A DNA stretch of 64,000 bases from CBDBLK01 sp965243145 (GCA_965243145.1 CBDEUB010000002.1:2108001-2172000); one strand, 5' to 3'. Shown: positions 54,141 to 63,166, counted from the first letter of the stretch. Numbers and translations are program-made. The notes: generated by a model not told the origin, from the letters alone.

Positions 54141-55567
54141 TGAGTTGTCCTCGCTTTGACCAGTGACTCAAAGTTGAGTCCGAGTAGGTTGTCTTCGCCC
54201 ACACTTTCCGCCAGCAGGGCCTTTTCCCTACCGTGCAGGTATTGGTATTTGGCCAAGTGAATGTTGGACTCGACCATTTTCATCAGCGTGTCTTGAAAGC
54301 GCAAAAGACTGGTCTTGCGGTTGAGGTAATTATCCAAAACAATGTCAAAGGCCTTGTCGAGATTGGCGGTGCGGGCCTGTTCGATTTTAATTTGGTTTTC
54401 CAGGTCGCCAATTTGATAGAAGTGGGACTGAACGCGGGAGTTGATATTGTGGCGATGGCCGGCCAGGCGGTTGTGGGCCTGGGCCTTGAGCAAGTGTCCC
54501 CTGTCCGTCCGCCGCCGCCCAAACAGGCCGTCTGGCCCGTTGAGCGACCATTTGGCGTTGAGGGAAGTAACCAGTTCGACAGGTTCGTATCCGCTGCGGG
54601 GCAATCCCCCGAAGTGGTGGGCGTAGGCCCCCAATGTGATTTCAAATTTTGGCAGGGGCAAGTTTTCTTTGAACGCTATTTGGTAGTCTCGGCCAGCGTT
54701 GGCGACCTCTACTTGGGAGTCGAGAATGTCGCGATTTTGAGTGCTGGCGCGGGCGCGCGCTTCCGGGAGGGAGAGTTGCAGGCGGGTGTAGTGAAATTCG
54801 TCGATCAAACGGTAGCGCGTTCCCGCCGGATCGGCGATTAAATTGGCCAAATTCTCATTCACCACTTCGCGTTTGCGCCGGGTGGTGTGGTAGTCGTCTT
54901 GGGCCTTGAGGTATTCGGCCCTGGATTGGTAATATTCTTGCAAACCCACTTTGCGCAGAGAGATTTTTTCGCGGTTGAGGCGATAGACAAAGGAGGCGTG
55001 GCGAAGCTGTTTTCTGCGCGCTTCCAGGGCCTGTTGCAAGTAGAGGAGTTTTAAATATTGGATGACTATGCGGTATTTGAGGGAGCGCTCTTCTTCTTTG
55101 AGGTTGCGTTTGGCCTTGTGGTAGTTGGCCTTGGTGTTGAGAAAGCGCAAGTATTGTTTGCCCCAGTCGAAGAGGGTAAACTCTTCCAGGCCAAATCCCA
55201 GACTTCCCTGTGGCCCAGGATCGGAAAACCCATAAGTTCCCCGGTACAGGCCTCCGATCCTCTGGGGTGTGGTGGTTAAATTCAAACTCAATTGCGGCAG
55301 ATAAAACATCTCCCAAGCACTTTTAAAATCCAACTCCAAAATGTCTTTGGTATGACGGCGGCCTTTTTGTTGGTAGTTGAGTCTCAGGCCTTGTTCAACG
55401 GCATCAATGAGGCGCAAGGCCTGGTAGCGCTTTTGTTCTCTTTCGTGTTCGGTCGCCTCTTGAATATAACTTTGATCGTTTTGCTCCCCTTGGTTTTGCG
55501 CCAAGGTGGAAAAGAAGGGGAGGGCGAGTGCCGCTAAAAATCCCTTTTTTTGCCACAAATTGTTCAA
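54137..55567 (-). CDS. TolC-family outer-membrane efflux protein
   Basis: The 476-residue sequence has the two-fold repeat of long helices and strand segments of the TolC family, for example LSLPEARARASTQNRDILDSQVEVANAGRDYQIAFKENLPLPKFEITLGAY. A signal peptide precedes it (GFLAALALPFFSTLA). The start appears to be TTG 55567. No membrane-fusion or inner-membrane pump gene is adjacent; instead a small barrel gene is coupled downstream. The exporter partner is therefore unknown. Confidence 0.85.
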   Translation of the reverse strand: MNNLWQKKGFLAALALPFFSTLAQNQGEQNDQSYIQEATEHEREQKRYQALRLIDAVEQGLRLNYQQKGRRHTKDILELDFKSAWEMFYLPQLSLNLTTTPQRIGGLYRGTYGFSDPGPQGSLGFGLEEFTLFDWGKQYLRFLNTKANYHKAKRNLKEEERSLKYRIVIQYLKLLYLQQALEARRKQLRHASFVYRLNREKISLRKVGLQEYYQSRAEYLKAQDDYHTTRRKREVVNENLANLIADPAGTRYRLIDEFHYTRLQLSLPEARARASTQNRDILDSQVEVANAGRDYQIAFKENLPLPKFEITLGAYAHHFGGLPRSGYEPVELVTSLNAKWSLNGPDGLFGRRRTDRGHLLKAQAHNRLAGHRHNINSRVQSHFYQIGDLENQIKIEQARTANLDKAFDIVLDNYLNRKTSLLRFQDTLMKMVESNIHLAKYQYLHGREKALLAESVGEDNLLGLNFESLVKARTTQ

Positions 55568-55663
55568 TGCCGCCTCTGTCCTTGAGGAAAGGAAAAATAA
55601 GTTTTCTTGTTAAAAGCATAGAATGGATGGCAGGCAATAGGCAAGAAAGACTTTGGAAACTTC

Positions 55664-56401
55664 TTAGGCCGCCTTTTTGAAGAGAACTCCAACCTTGAAG
55701 AGATTGTCTTTTTTGACCTGCCTGATGGAGACGACTTCTCCCGTGATGGGGTTGGTGAGTTGGGTGTTGTTGACCTTGAAGAGCATGATTTTCTGGCCTT
55801 TTTCAAACTCCCCCGGGTCTTGGATTTTAAGTCCCATGCCTCCCGTTGAAATGTCGTAAATGGAAACGCGCTTATGGCCTTTGGAATAGGATTTTTCGAT
55901 GAGAACGGACTGGATTCCATAGGCGCGTTTGCGAGGGCCACTGCGTTGATTGAGATATGCTTGTTCGTTTTCCCTTTCAATGCCCAGAGAATTTCCGATG
56001 GAAAAATCTTGGGAAGGAATACTGAGTTTGTTGGGAAAGGGCATATGGATGCGGTGGGTGCGCACTTGGCGGGGCATAATTTTGGTGGCCACATTTTTTC
56101 CCTCGGAATAAAGAAAAATGGGGTGGCCATCTGTAAAGCGCATGCCCTCTTCGGACATGGATTCGAGAATGATAAACCTTTCGATGAGATTCATTTTGGT
56201 AATGACCGCTACATGCACTTGCCGTTTGTTGGAATTGCCGGACTTGCTGTCTGGCCTAGGTTGCCAGAGCCACAGCCTTTCCCGCATTTTGTGCATAACT
56301 CTAAAAAAATCGATGATCTCCAGGTCATCGACGACCGTTCTGACCTCGTTCCAAGAATCGCCCATAGGACTATTGTCTTGGCAAGTTGGGGGAAAATCCA
56401 T
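55664..56401 (-). CDS. PilZ-domain protein (probable c-di-GMP receptor)
   Basis: The C-terminal domain runs from about RKRAYGIQSVLIEKSY to the end and has the DISTGGMG motif (the D/NxSxxG part of PilZ) and an upstream RKR stretch for the arginine motif. A related N-terminal half (DGHPIFLYSEGKNVATKIM) looks like a YcgR-type PilZN domain. It should bind c-di-GMP and act on a target. The frame opens at 56434 inside the deleted repeat copy D; I use ATG 56401, with ATG 56365 also possible. No ribosome site decides. Confidence 0.75.
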   Translation of the reverse strand: MDFPPTCQDNSPMGDSWNEVRTVVDDLEIIDFFRVMHKMRERLWLWQPRPDSKSGNSNKRQVHVAVITKMNLIERFIILESMSEEGMRFTDGHPIFLYSEGKNVATKIMPRQVRTHRIHMPFPNKLSIPSQDFSIGNSLGIERENEQAYLNQRSGPRKRAYGIQSVLIEKSYSKGHKRVSIYDISTGGMGLKIQDPGEFEKGQKIMLFKVNNTQLTNPITGEVVSIRQVKKDNLFKVGVLFKKAA

Positions 56402-56422
56402 CCCGGCAAAAACATAACGAAG

Positions 56423-56473
56423 GCAAATGCTCACACTTCAGGCCAGATTGTGAACACTTGCCCTATTTTTATC
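56423..56473 (+). repeat. Structured dispersed repeat, copy D (internally deleted)
   Basis: Only the two ends remain: GCAAATGCTCACA (56423-56435) followed by CTTCAGGCC, then directly TGTGAACACTTGC (56449-56461) and the flank CTATTTTTATC (to 56473). The hairpin core is gone. Two mismatches in the terminal stem suggest it is no longer maintained. It lies between the PilZ gene and the end of sodB. Confidence 0.7.
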
Positions 56474-56479
56474 GTAGAT

Positions 56480-57058
56480 TTAGCTCAAGTTTTGATTGAC
56501 AAAATCCCAATTAATTAAGTTCCAAAAGGCCTCAATGTATTGGGGGCGAGCATTGCGGTAGTCGATATAATAAGCGTGTTCCCAGACATCGATAGTGAGC
56601 AGGGCGGTGGCATTGTGTTTCATCGCCGTGTCGGCATCGTCCGTATTGAGGATTTCCAACTGGCCCGCGGAGTTCTTGACAAGCCAAGTCCACCCCGAGG
56701 CAAAATTGCCCGTCGCCGAATTGCTAAATTCCTCCCGAAAGCGCTCGAATGAACCCCAAGTGGAGTTAATGGCATCGGCGACCTGGCCTTTTGCCGCGCC
56801 TCCGGCATTGGGGGCCAGGCAGTTCCAGTAAAAAGTGTGGTTCCACACTTGGGCAGCGTTGTTGAACAACCCCCCAGTGGCCTGCATAACAATGTCTTCC
56901 AGGGAAGATTCTGCAAAGGGGGTGCCTTGAATCCCGGCGTTGAGCTTGGTGACATAGGCCTGGTGGTGTTTACCATAGTGATATTCAATGGTTTCAGGGG
57001 ATATGTGGGGGGCCAGGGCGTCGTTGCTGTAGGGCAACGGGGGCAGTTTGTGTTCCAC
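56480..57058 (-). CDS. sodB: Iron superoxide dismutase
   Basis: From GTG 57058 (AAGGAG 7 nt upstream) the 192-residue protein begins VEHKLPPLPY and carries all metal ligands: His27, the His of WNHTFYW, and Asp and His of DVWEHAYY. FNNAAQVWNHTFYWNCLAPNAGG with Gln before VWNH is the iron-type signature. It converts superoxide to peroxide, which the peroxiredoxin encoded at 27830 could remove. The frame is open to 57118 without a ribosome site. Confidence 0.96.
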   Translation of the reverse strand: MEHKLPPLPYSNDALAPHISPETIEYHYGKHHQAYVTKLNAGIQGTPFAESSLEDIVMQATGGLFNNAAQVWNHTFYWNCLAPNAGGAAKGQVADAINSTWGSFERFREEFSNSATGNFASGWTWLVKNSAGQLEILNTDDADTAMKHNATALLTIDVWEHAYYIDYRNARPQYIEAFWNLINWDFVNQNLS

Positions 57059-57098
57059 GGGACAACTCCTTGATAGTTGGGATGATGGTTTGGAAACG

Positions 57099-57104
57099 GT
57101 TATA
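57099..57104 (-). promoter_or_regulatory. Possible extended -10 box for sodB
   Basis: On the minus strand TG lies directly before TATAAC, 41 bp from the sodB start. The -35 region at 17-bp spacing is poor, which is usual for extended -10 promoters. No iron-responsive Fur site was identified. Confidence 0.3.
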
Positions 57105-57218
57105 CAGTGGTTTGCCAATTTATGGAAGTGTTGTCAACGACGGGAAGTGTCCTTTCCTACCCTTTTGGCCAGGTGATCTGGTGAAATTTAGGCCCCTGGA
57201 CTTTTTCTTCCGATACCC

Positions 57219-58187
57219 GTGGGTATGCATGTGCTATGGGTGGCCATGGTGGCCAGCTTTTTTCCCATGTTTTGGGCCGAAGCACGCTCTTTTGAGCGCA
57301 AAATCCACACCATTGCGGGGGATGCTCCAATTTCCTGGAGTCGTCCCTGGCGCAATTTGGCCCCCTCCGAAAAAGAATCCATGAGTAAAATAATCGGTAT
57401 TTTGCAAGGTTCTCCCAAGGGAAGGCAGGTTTTGTTTTTGGCCGAACAGAAGGCCGAACAACAAGGAGAGTCGCTTTTGGAGGTTCTGCGCGCTGGTCAA
57501 CACTCCTCTCTCAACACCACTTTGGTGCGCCGGTTTTCCCCTTCGCACCCCGAGCGCATCAGTTATCACTCCCGCTCTAAAGTGGCCATAAACCGCCATT
57601 TGTCGGTTCTCGACGCCGTTTTGGATGTGGCCCACGAATTGACCCATTTTGCTCTCAAGGAGGGATTTAACCCCTACCGCCAGGATTTTGGCCTTCAGCG
57701 TTTTATCGCCTCCACCATCGAGGGCCGCGGGGGGGAAGTGGATGCTTACTTGGCCGAATGTCAGGTATTGTGGGAGTTATTTCCCCAGAGAAATGGTGAT
57801 GCTTTTCGCCGGAGAGGGCATTGCCACAAAATTTTTGACCCCCAAACCCGGCGATTTTCCCGCGCCAAGAGTATTCGGGAATTTTACAAGGTGGGGGCCT
57901 ATTATGACTATTTGCGCTCTCGAATGGGGCCTGCCCTGGCGGAATTGGGGCCGATTGGCCGAGAATCCCCCCACCTCATTTCCTCGGTTTATGGAACTCC
58001 CTATCCGGTGGCGGCGGTTTATGAATACCAGTCCATTATGGAGCGCGTCTGTCGCAATGATCGGGAGCGGTTAAAATTTTCTTCACCGGATTCTGTGGAA
58101 TGGCGGGAGAAAAAACGCCTCCTGTCCCGCCGTTGTGCTGGCCAAAACTCCAGGGCGGCGTTGACTTCAAAAGGGGCCATAGAGTAG
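57219..58187 (+). CDS. Secreted HExxH protein, possible zinc metallopeptidase
   Basis: The N terminus has a signal-like segment (LWVAMVASFFPMFWAEA). The motif HELTH in DVAHELTHFALKEG, and a downstream acidic helix (EGRGGEVDAYLAECQVL) that could give the third ligand, suggest a zinc-metallopeptidase fold. I do not recognise the family. The start could be GTG 57219 or ATG 57225; no ribosome site is clear. It ends 9 bp before nuoB on the same strand, but a role with complex I is not implied. Confidence 0.65.
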   Translation: MGMHVLWVAMVASFFPMFWAEARSFERKIHTIAGDAPISWSRPWRNLAPSEKESMSKIIGILQGSPKGRQVLFLAEQKAEQQGESLLEVLRAGQHSSLNTTLVRRFSPSHPERISYHSRSKVAINRHLSVLDAVLDVAHELTHFALKEGFNPYRQDFGLQRFIASTIEGRGGEVDAYLAECQVLWELFPQRNGDAFRRRGHCHKIFDPQTRRFSRAKSIREFYKVGAYYDYLRSRMGPALAELGPIGRESPHLISSVYGTPYPVAAVYEYQSIMERVCRNDRERLKFSSPDSVEWREKKRLLSRRCAGQNSRAALTSKGAIE

Positions 58188-58196
58188 ATTGAGGGG

Positions 58197-58679
58197 ATGC
58201 AAGATAGTGTTGTCTTGGTTAAACTCGACGATTTTTTTAATTGGGGCCGCAAAAACTCTCTGTGGCCGATGACCTTTGGCCTCGCCTGTTGTGCCATCGA
58301 AATGATGGCCACGGGGGCATCCAAGTACGACTTGGAGAGGTTTGGCTGCGGGGCCTTTATGGCCACTCCCCGGCGCGCCGATTTGATGATTGTGGCGGGA
58401 ACCGTCACCCTCAAGATGGCGTCGAGAATCAAGTTGCTCTACGAGCAGATGGCCGAACCCAAATACACCATTTCCATGGGTTCTTGTGCCAACAAAGGGG
58501 GGCCTTACTGGCAGCACGGCTATCATGTTCTCAAGGGGGTCGATGAAGTGGTGCCGGTCGATGTCTATGTGCCCGGCTGTCCTCCCAGGCCTGAGGCCCT
58601 GATCGAGGGCCTGATGACTTTACAAAAAAAGATCGCCGGCGAGCGCCTATTGCGCGACAAATGGGTCAAACATGCTTGA
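58197..58679 (+). CDS. nuoB: NADH-quinone oxidoreductase subunit B
   Basis: The ligands of the terminal N2 cluster are present: the Cys pair in LACCAIEMM, Cys in GSCANKGG and Cys in PGCPPRPE. NuoB passes electrons to quinone at the junction with the membrane arm. Length 160 is typical. nuoC overlaps its stop by 8 bp. No nuoA is upstream. Confidence 0.97.
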   Translation: MQDSVVLVKLDDFFNWGRKNSLWPMTFGLACCAIEMMATGASKYDLERFGCGAFMATPRRADLMIVAGTVTLKMASRIKLLYEQMAEPKYTISMGSCANKGGPYWQHGYHVLKGVDEVVPVDVYVPGCPPRPEALIEGLMTLQKKIAGERLLRDKWVKHA

Positions 58680-59253
58680 ACCCATGGCCGCCTTTTTAAA
58701 CGCTCAAGTGTCCGGTTGCCAGGCCCGTTTTGAAAAGCGCGAGGCCGGAGATGCGGTGGTGTGGGTTGAACCTGCATCCGTGCGGCCAGTGTGCCAGGCG
58801 CTAAAAAATTCCCCGGAATACGACATGACGACTTTGCAAGTGATCACTGGATGCGATTACGAAGACCGCATTGAAATAAGTTATGTTTTGGCCTCCTTTA
58901 CCAAAAACACCGAGTGTATTCTCAAGGCCAAACTTCCCAAACCCACGCCTACGGCGGTTCCCCGTATTGAGTCGGTGTGCGGAGTGTGGCGGGCCGCCAA
59001 CTTTCAAGAGCGCGAGTGTTACGACATGCTGGGGATCGAATTTACCGATCACCCCGACTTGCGCCGCATTTTGTGTCCCTACGATTGGCAGGGGTACCCC
59101 TTGCGCAAGGACTATCAAGTGCAGAAAGAATACAACGGTATGGAAGTCAATCCCGAGGATAAAATCAACAACCCCGATCACTTCTATTACCAAAAATTGC
59201 AAAGTGAAGTGGGCGACCCCAAGAGAGTGGCCTTTAGCTGGAAGGAAGAATGA
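58672..59253 (+). CDS. nuoC: NADH-quinone oxidoreductase subunit C
   Basis: The 30-kDa subunit signature is ERECYDMLGIEFTDHPDLRRILCPYDWQGYPLRKDY. It is a separate protein, not fused to NuoD. It overlaps nuoB and nuoD (ATGA), as expected for a coupled operon. It helps form the quinone module of the peripheral arm. Confidence 0.95.
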   Translation: MLEPMAAFLNAQVSGCQARFEKREAGDAVVWVEPASVRPVCQALKNSPEYDMTTLQVITGCDYEDRIEISYVLASFTKNTECILKAKLPKPTPTAVPRIESVCGVWRAANFQERECYDMLGIEFTDHPDLRRILCPYDWQGYPLRKDYQVQKEYNGMEVNPEDKINNPDHFYYQKLQSEVGDPKRVAFSWKEE

Positions 59254-60413
59254 CCTCGATGAATCAGACCGAGATAACCGAAGGCCAAAGCGAAGAAGAG
59301 CAGTTAAAGTCTGATTTGCTCACTCTCAATATGGGGCCACAACACCCCGCCACCCACGGGGTTTTGCGGATCGAAATTAAAACCGACTCGGAAATTGTCG
59401 CCGAGGCGATTCCCCACCTGGGTTATCTCCACCGTTGCAAAGAAAAACACTCGGAAAATTTGGATTACCGGGGAGTGATCCCCTACTGCGACCGCATGGA
59501 TTACCTGGCGGCCATGAACATGGAGTTGGGCTATGTCTTGGCGGTGGAAAAAATGCTGGGAACCGAGGTTCCCCGCCGGGCCGAATACATCCGTATTCTC
59601 TGCTCCGAATTGCAAAGAATCGCCTCCCACCTCATGTTTTTTGGCACTTACGCCATCGACCTGGGGGCCTTTTCGCCCTTTTTATACGCCTTTCAAGACC
59701 GTGAAACGATTTTGCGCTTGTTTGAGGAACTCTCGGGGGCGCGTTTGTTATACAATTATATTTGGATAGGCGGGGTTTGGAACGACATCACCGACGGGCA
59801 ACTCGCCAGGATCGAAAAGTTTTGTGACGAAATGGAGGAAAACCTCAAAAAATACCACTCCCTGGTGGGCGAGAACAAAATTTTTGTCGAGCGCACGGCA
59901 CGGGTGGGAGTCGTTTCCAAAGAGATGGCCTACGACTACGGTGCGACTGGGCCAGTATTGCGGGGTTCGGGGGTGGATTGGGATTTGCGCAAACAGCGGC
60001 CCTATTCCATCTACGGGGAGTTTGAGTTTGACACCGTAGTGGGCCAGGGCCTCAAAGGGGTGTTGGGGGATTGCTGGGATCGCTACTTCGTCAGAGTGTT
60101 TGAAATCTTTGAATCTATCAAAATTATCCGCCAGGCACTGGCCGGAATTGAACAAGGCCCAGTGATGGGCAAAGTTTCCAAAATTATCAAAGTTCCCGCC
60201 GGTGAAATCTACCTGCGCACCGAGTGCCCGCGCGGGGAATTGGGATACCACTTGATTGCCGACGGGGGCAAAATGCCCTACCGCTTGAAAGTCAAGTCGT
60301 CCTGTTTTACCCATGTTTCGATGATCCCCGAATTGGCCCCGGGGCAGATGGTGGCCGACTTGGTGGCAACCATCGGTTCCATCGACATTGTATTGGGGGA
60401 GGTGGACAGGTGA
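59250..60413 (+). CDS. nuoD: NADH-quinone oxidoreductase subunit D
   Basis: This 49-kDa subunit has GPQHPATHGVLRI, the quinone-site region HLGYLHRCKEKHSENLDYRGVIPYCDRMDY, and the C-terminal FTHVSMIPELAPGQMVADLVATIGSIDIVLGEVDR. Length 387 is typical. nuoI starts by overlapping its stop. Confidence 0.97.
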   Translation: MTSMNQTEITEGQSEEEQLKSDLLTLNMGPQHPATHGVLRIEIKTDSEIVAEAIPHLGYLHRCKEKHSENLDYRGVIPYCDRMDYLAAMNMELGYVLAVEKMLGTEVPRRAEYIRILCSELQRIASHLMFFGTYAIDLGAFSPFLYAFQDRETILRLFEELSGARLLYNYIWIGGVWNDITDGQLARIEKFCDEMEENLKKYHSLVGENKIFVERTARVGVVSKEMAYDYGATGPVLRGSGVDWDLRKQRPYSIYGEFEFDTVVGQGLKGVLGDCWDRYFVRVFEIFESIKIIRQALAGIEQGPVMGKVSKIIKVPAGEIYLRTECPRGELGYHLIADGGKMPYRLKVKSSCFTHVSMIPELAPGQMVADLVATIGSIDIVLGEVDR

Positions 60414-61003
60414 GCAATATGATGAATACTCCGGCCAGTAGTATGGGGAGTGATCTCTCGGAATTGGCCAAAAACAACCACCGCTACCAGGAAAAACTCA
60501 CCTTGGGGGGGTGGTTCCGCCACATTTACGATGCTGTCACTACCTGCCTCAAAGGCATGGGCATCACTTTGCGCTACATTTTGTTAGTGCGGCCAGTGAC
60601 TATCGAGTACCCCGAGGTTAAAGAGGAATTGCCCCCCAATGGCCGTTCCCGGCTCTACAACGATGTGGATAATTGCATTTCGTGCATGCAATGTGCGAAC
60701 GCCTGCCCCGTCGATTGCATCTATATCGCGGCCGTGCGCCGGGACAAAGAGGCCCCCAAAATTAAAACCGACGACGGGACGCCCATCCGCCTGGACTTGC
60801 GCCAGTACACCATCGACACCGCCCTTTGCTGCTATTGCGGTCTGTGCACCACCGTCTGCCCCACCGAATGTCTCACCCACACCACCGACTACGAATTTTC
60901 CCAGTACACTCTGTCGAGCATGAAATACGACTACCTCGACGATGACATTCGCGCCTGGAAACCGCGCTTGCTGGGCAAGGAAGTGGCCGGGCGGAATCGC
61001 TAA
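60410..61003 (+). CDS. nuoI: NADH-quinone oxidoreductase subunit I
   Basis: GTG 60410 overlaps the nuoD stop, with GGAGG 7 nt upstream; the open frame from 60224 is only a shadow of nuoD. Two ferredoxin motifs bind 4Fe-4S clusters: CISCMQCANACPVDC and CCYCGLCTTVCPTEC. NuoI directly after NuoD is unusual, since nuoE, F, G and H normally lie between or after. The rest of complex I must be elsewhere. Confidence 0.95.
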   Translation: MSNMMNTPASSMGSDLSELAKNNHRYQEKLTLGGWFRHIYDAVTTCLKGMGITLRYILLVRPVTIEYPEVKEELPPNGRSRLYNDVDNCISCMQCANACPVDCIYIAAVRRDKEAPKIKTDDGTPIRLDLRQYTIDTALCCYCGLCTTVCPTECLTHTTDYEFSQYTLSSMKYDYLDDDIRAWKPRLLGKEVAGRNR

Positions 61004-61036
61004 AGTTCAAGGGCGTACTGTTAAGGGAGTTCAGCA

Positions 61037-62110
61037 GTGCAAGTAGAAAATATCGAATTTATTGCTATTAAAGAATTACAATTTGATCCTAAAAATCCAA
61101 GAATTCCTCTCAAATTGGGAAATAGATCGGAAAAAAAAATCATAGAGTGGATGTTTTTAGATGCTGGTCTCGAAGATTTGATGTACTCCATCGGACGAAA
61201 TGGATTTTTTCGTGGTGAGCCTCTTTTGGTTACGAAAAAAGGGGGTAAATATGTTGTTATTGAAGGGAATAGAAGATTGGCCGCTTCCAAACTTCTCAAC
61301 AATCCTCAACTTTCCAAGGTTAAGGCGAAAACTATCAAGGCAATTGTAGAGAGTTGCCCAAAAAGCAATATTCCTACTCATTTACCAGTCATTGTTTATA
61401 GCGACCGCAGCAAAGTCTTAAATTATCTTGGTTATAGACATGTAACTGGAATTAAAAGTTGGGGGCCATTTGCCAAGGCCAGGTATTTAAACGAGTTATT
61501 TAAGAATTTAAATAGTAAAGAGAACTTGGATGAAAAATGTAAAGAATTGGCCCTAACTATTGGTAACCAGAAAGCATTTACTAAAAGGCTGTTGGTTGGG
61601 TTTTGGTTATTTGAAATTTTGGAGGAAAATGGATTTTTTAAAATACCTGATCTCGATGAAGAATCAATAGCATTTTCCCATTTATACGATTCTTTAAGGT
61701 TTGACGGAATAGTAAAGTTTTTAAATGTAAATTTGGAAACTTCCAGGCCTATCGACAAACTCCAACAAAACCATTTTAAAGAATTTTGTAAATGGTTGTA
61801 TTATCGACAAGAAGGGCAAACTCGTTTGGGTGACTCCAGGAATTTGCGCATATTGAACAAGGTCGTTTTATCAAAAGAGGCATTACAGGCCTTTAGAACT
61901 GGCGTAACTCTCGAAGATGCTAGTCATTATGCAGGTTATCCCGATGAAGTATTAACCAAACATATAACCAGTGCTTTAAGTGCTATGAAAAATGCCGCGG
62001 ATGTAGCGACTAGGGCCAAAAACTTGGGTGGTGTCAACGAAGAAAACCTTAGAAGTATTAATAAATATGTTAGGATGATTATCAATTCTTTTGATGACAA
62101 ACTTAGTTAA
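61037..62110 (+). CDS. ParB/Srx-type protein of an AT-rich two-gene module
   Basis: GTG 61037 has GGGAG 7 nt upstream. Residues about 8-120 form a ParB-type N-terminal domain: DPKNPRI (17-23), a 'box' GNRRLAA (77-83), then LPVIVYSDR. Residues 134-150 (RHVTGIKSWGPFAKARY) fit the helical segment that follows in stand-alone ParB-like proteins. ParB folds bind or hydrolyse nucleotides or cut DNA. No ParA is nearby, so chromosome partition is unlikely. The gene is AT-rich and lies 6 bp before a possible nuclease gene. Confidence 0.75.
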   Translation: MQVENIEFIAIKELQFDPKNPRIPLKLGNRSEKKIIEWMFLDAGLEDLMYSIGRNGFFRGEPLLVTKKGGKYVVIEGNRRLAASKLLNNPQLSKVKAKTIKAIVESCPKSNIPTHLPVIVYSDRSKVLNYLGYRHVTGIKSWGPFAKARYLNELFKNLNSKENLDEKCKELALTIGNQKAFTKRLLVGFWLFEILEENGFFKIPDLDEESIAFSHLYDSLRFDGIVKFLNVNLETSRPIDKLQQNHFKEFCKWLYYRQEGQTRLGDSRNLRILNKVVLSKEALQAFRTGVTLEDASHYAGYPDEVLTKHITSALSAMKNAADVATRAKNLGGVNEENLRSINKYVRMIINSFDDKLS

Positions 62111-62116
62111 TGTATT

Positions 62117-63145
62117 ATGGCCGTTCATAGAAAAAGGCAAAAACCCAAAGATAAGATTGTTTTAATAAAAGCAATGCCGGAATCAGAGAATGGCCCTCTT
62201 AGTTACTGGGCCGATTTTTGGGAATTGCAGTGTTTTTTTTCAAAAGATAAATTATATTCTATGACAGATTTGGTTGATTACCTCGAAGACTCCAGTATCG
62301 GTCAAAGGGCCTCCTATTATGAAGATGAAAAGGCCTCTTTTGAAGAAAACAAGGAAAACGAGTTAATTTCTGAATCACAAGTTGAAAGGAATTTAATTAG
62401 TGTTATGTCTTATAGAAAATATCTATTTGAAAATCATTATCCTTTTAGAATTGATCAAAAATTGAGAACAATATCTCTCAAATCTCATTTGAGGGAAAAC
62501 CATAAACTCTATATAAGTTTACTTTTAAGTAGCAATATAACTTTGGTAAGGCCAAATGCCTATCACGATTGGACTAGCAAATTTGAATTTTTTAGTCTTG
62601 AAAGGTTAAAACTGTTATTACCAGAAAAAGCAAAAGTATTAAATTTTGGGGCCTGTAACCTCAACGAAGAAGATAAACTCCCTAATTTGATTAAAAAAAG
62701 GTTTGAAATTATTGCCAAAGAGGTAAGGATCAAAACGACTCCAGAATTTGATAGTATTCCAAAGATTCGCCGGGGCGATTTAGGTGTGGATTTGGTTGGA
62801 TATGGTGAAATATCATCCAAAGATAAATGCGATAGGGCCAGTGTTATATCATTTGCGCAATGTACTTGTAGTCGAAATTGGATTCCAAAACAAAAATCAG
62901 TATTATTAGATGTATTGAGAAAATTTTTTCAATTTCGCACTGCTGTAATGCCTGTTATGTTCATCCCTCATTGTTTTAGAGATAGTCAGGGTATATGGGA
63001 AAGGCCTTATGAAGTAGAGCATATCGTAATTGTAGATAGATTTAGATTCTTTTCTGGGAGGAGCAGACAGCAGTTAGAGCAACTGTTTAAAAAGTATTAT
63101 TCTTCACTTTTAGGCCAGCTTTTAAAGCTGGATGTAGAAACCTAG
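62117..63145 (+). CDS. Possible PD-(D/E)XK nuclease-like partner protein
   Basis: The core near residues 220-260 reads GDLGVDLVGYG, then VISFAQCTCSRNWIPKQK. This resembles the Asp strand and (E/Q)xK strand of PD-(D/E)XK nucleases of the kind with Q-C in place of E-x-K. The N-terminal 200 residues are helical and unassigned. It follows the ParB-type gene by 6 bp, so the two form one unit. Restriction or phage defence is a guess from architecture only. Confidence 0.55.
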   Translation: MAVHRKRQKPKDKIVLIKAMPESENGPLSYWADFWELQCFFSKDKLYSMTDLVDYLEDSSIGQRASYYEDEKASFEENKENELISESQVERNLISVMSYRKYLFENHYPFRIDQKLRTISLKSHLRENHKLYISLLLSSNITLVRPNAYHDWTSKFEFFSLERLKLLLPEKAKVLNFGACNLNEEDKLPNLIKKRFEIIAKEVRIKTTPEFDSIPKIRRGDLGVDLVGYGEISSKDKCDRASVISFAQCTCSRNWIPKQKSVLLDVLRKFFQFRTAVMPVMFIPHCFRDSQGIWERPYEVEHIVIVDRFRFFSGRSRQQLEQLFKKYYSSLLGQLLKLDVET

Positions 63146-63166
63146 ATTTTGCTTTTCTTTCGTTCT

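Noticed and set aside
54233..54841. 202-codon plus-strand frame opposite the TolC-family gene
   Set aside because: Antisense shadow; valine-rich reverse reading of the helical repeats.
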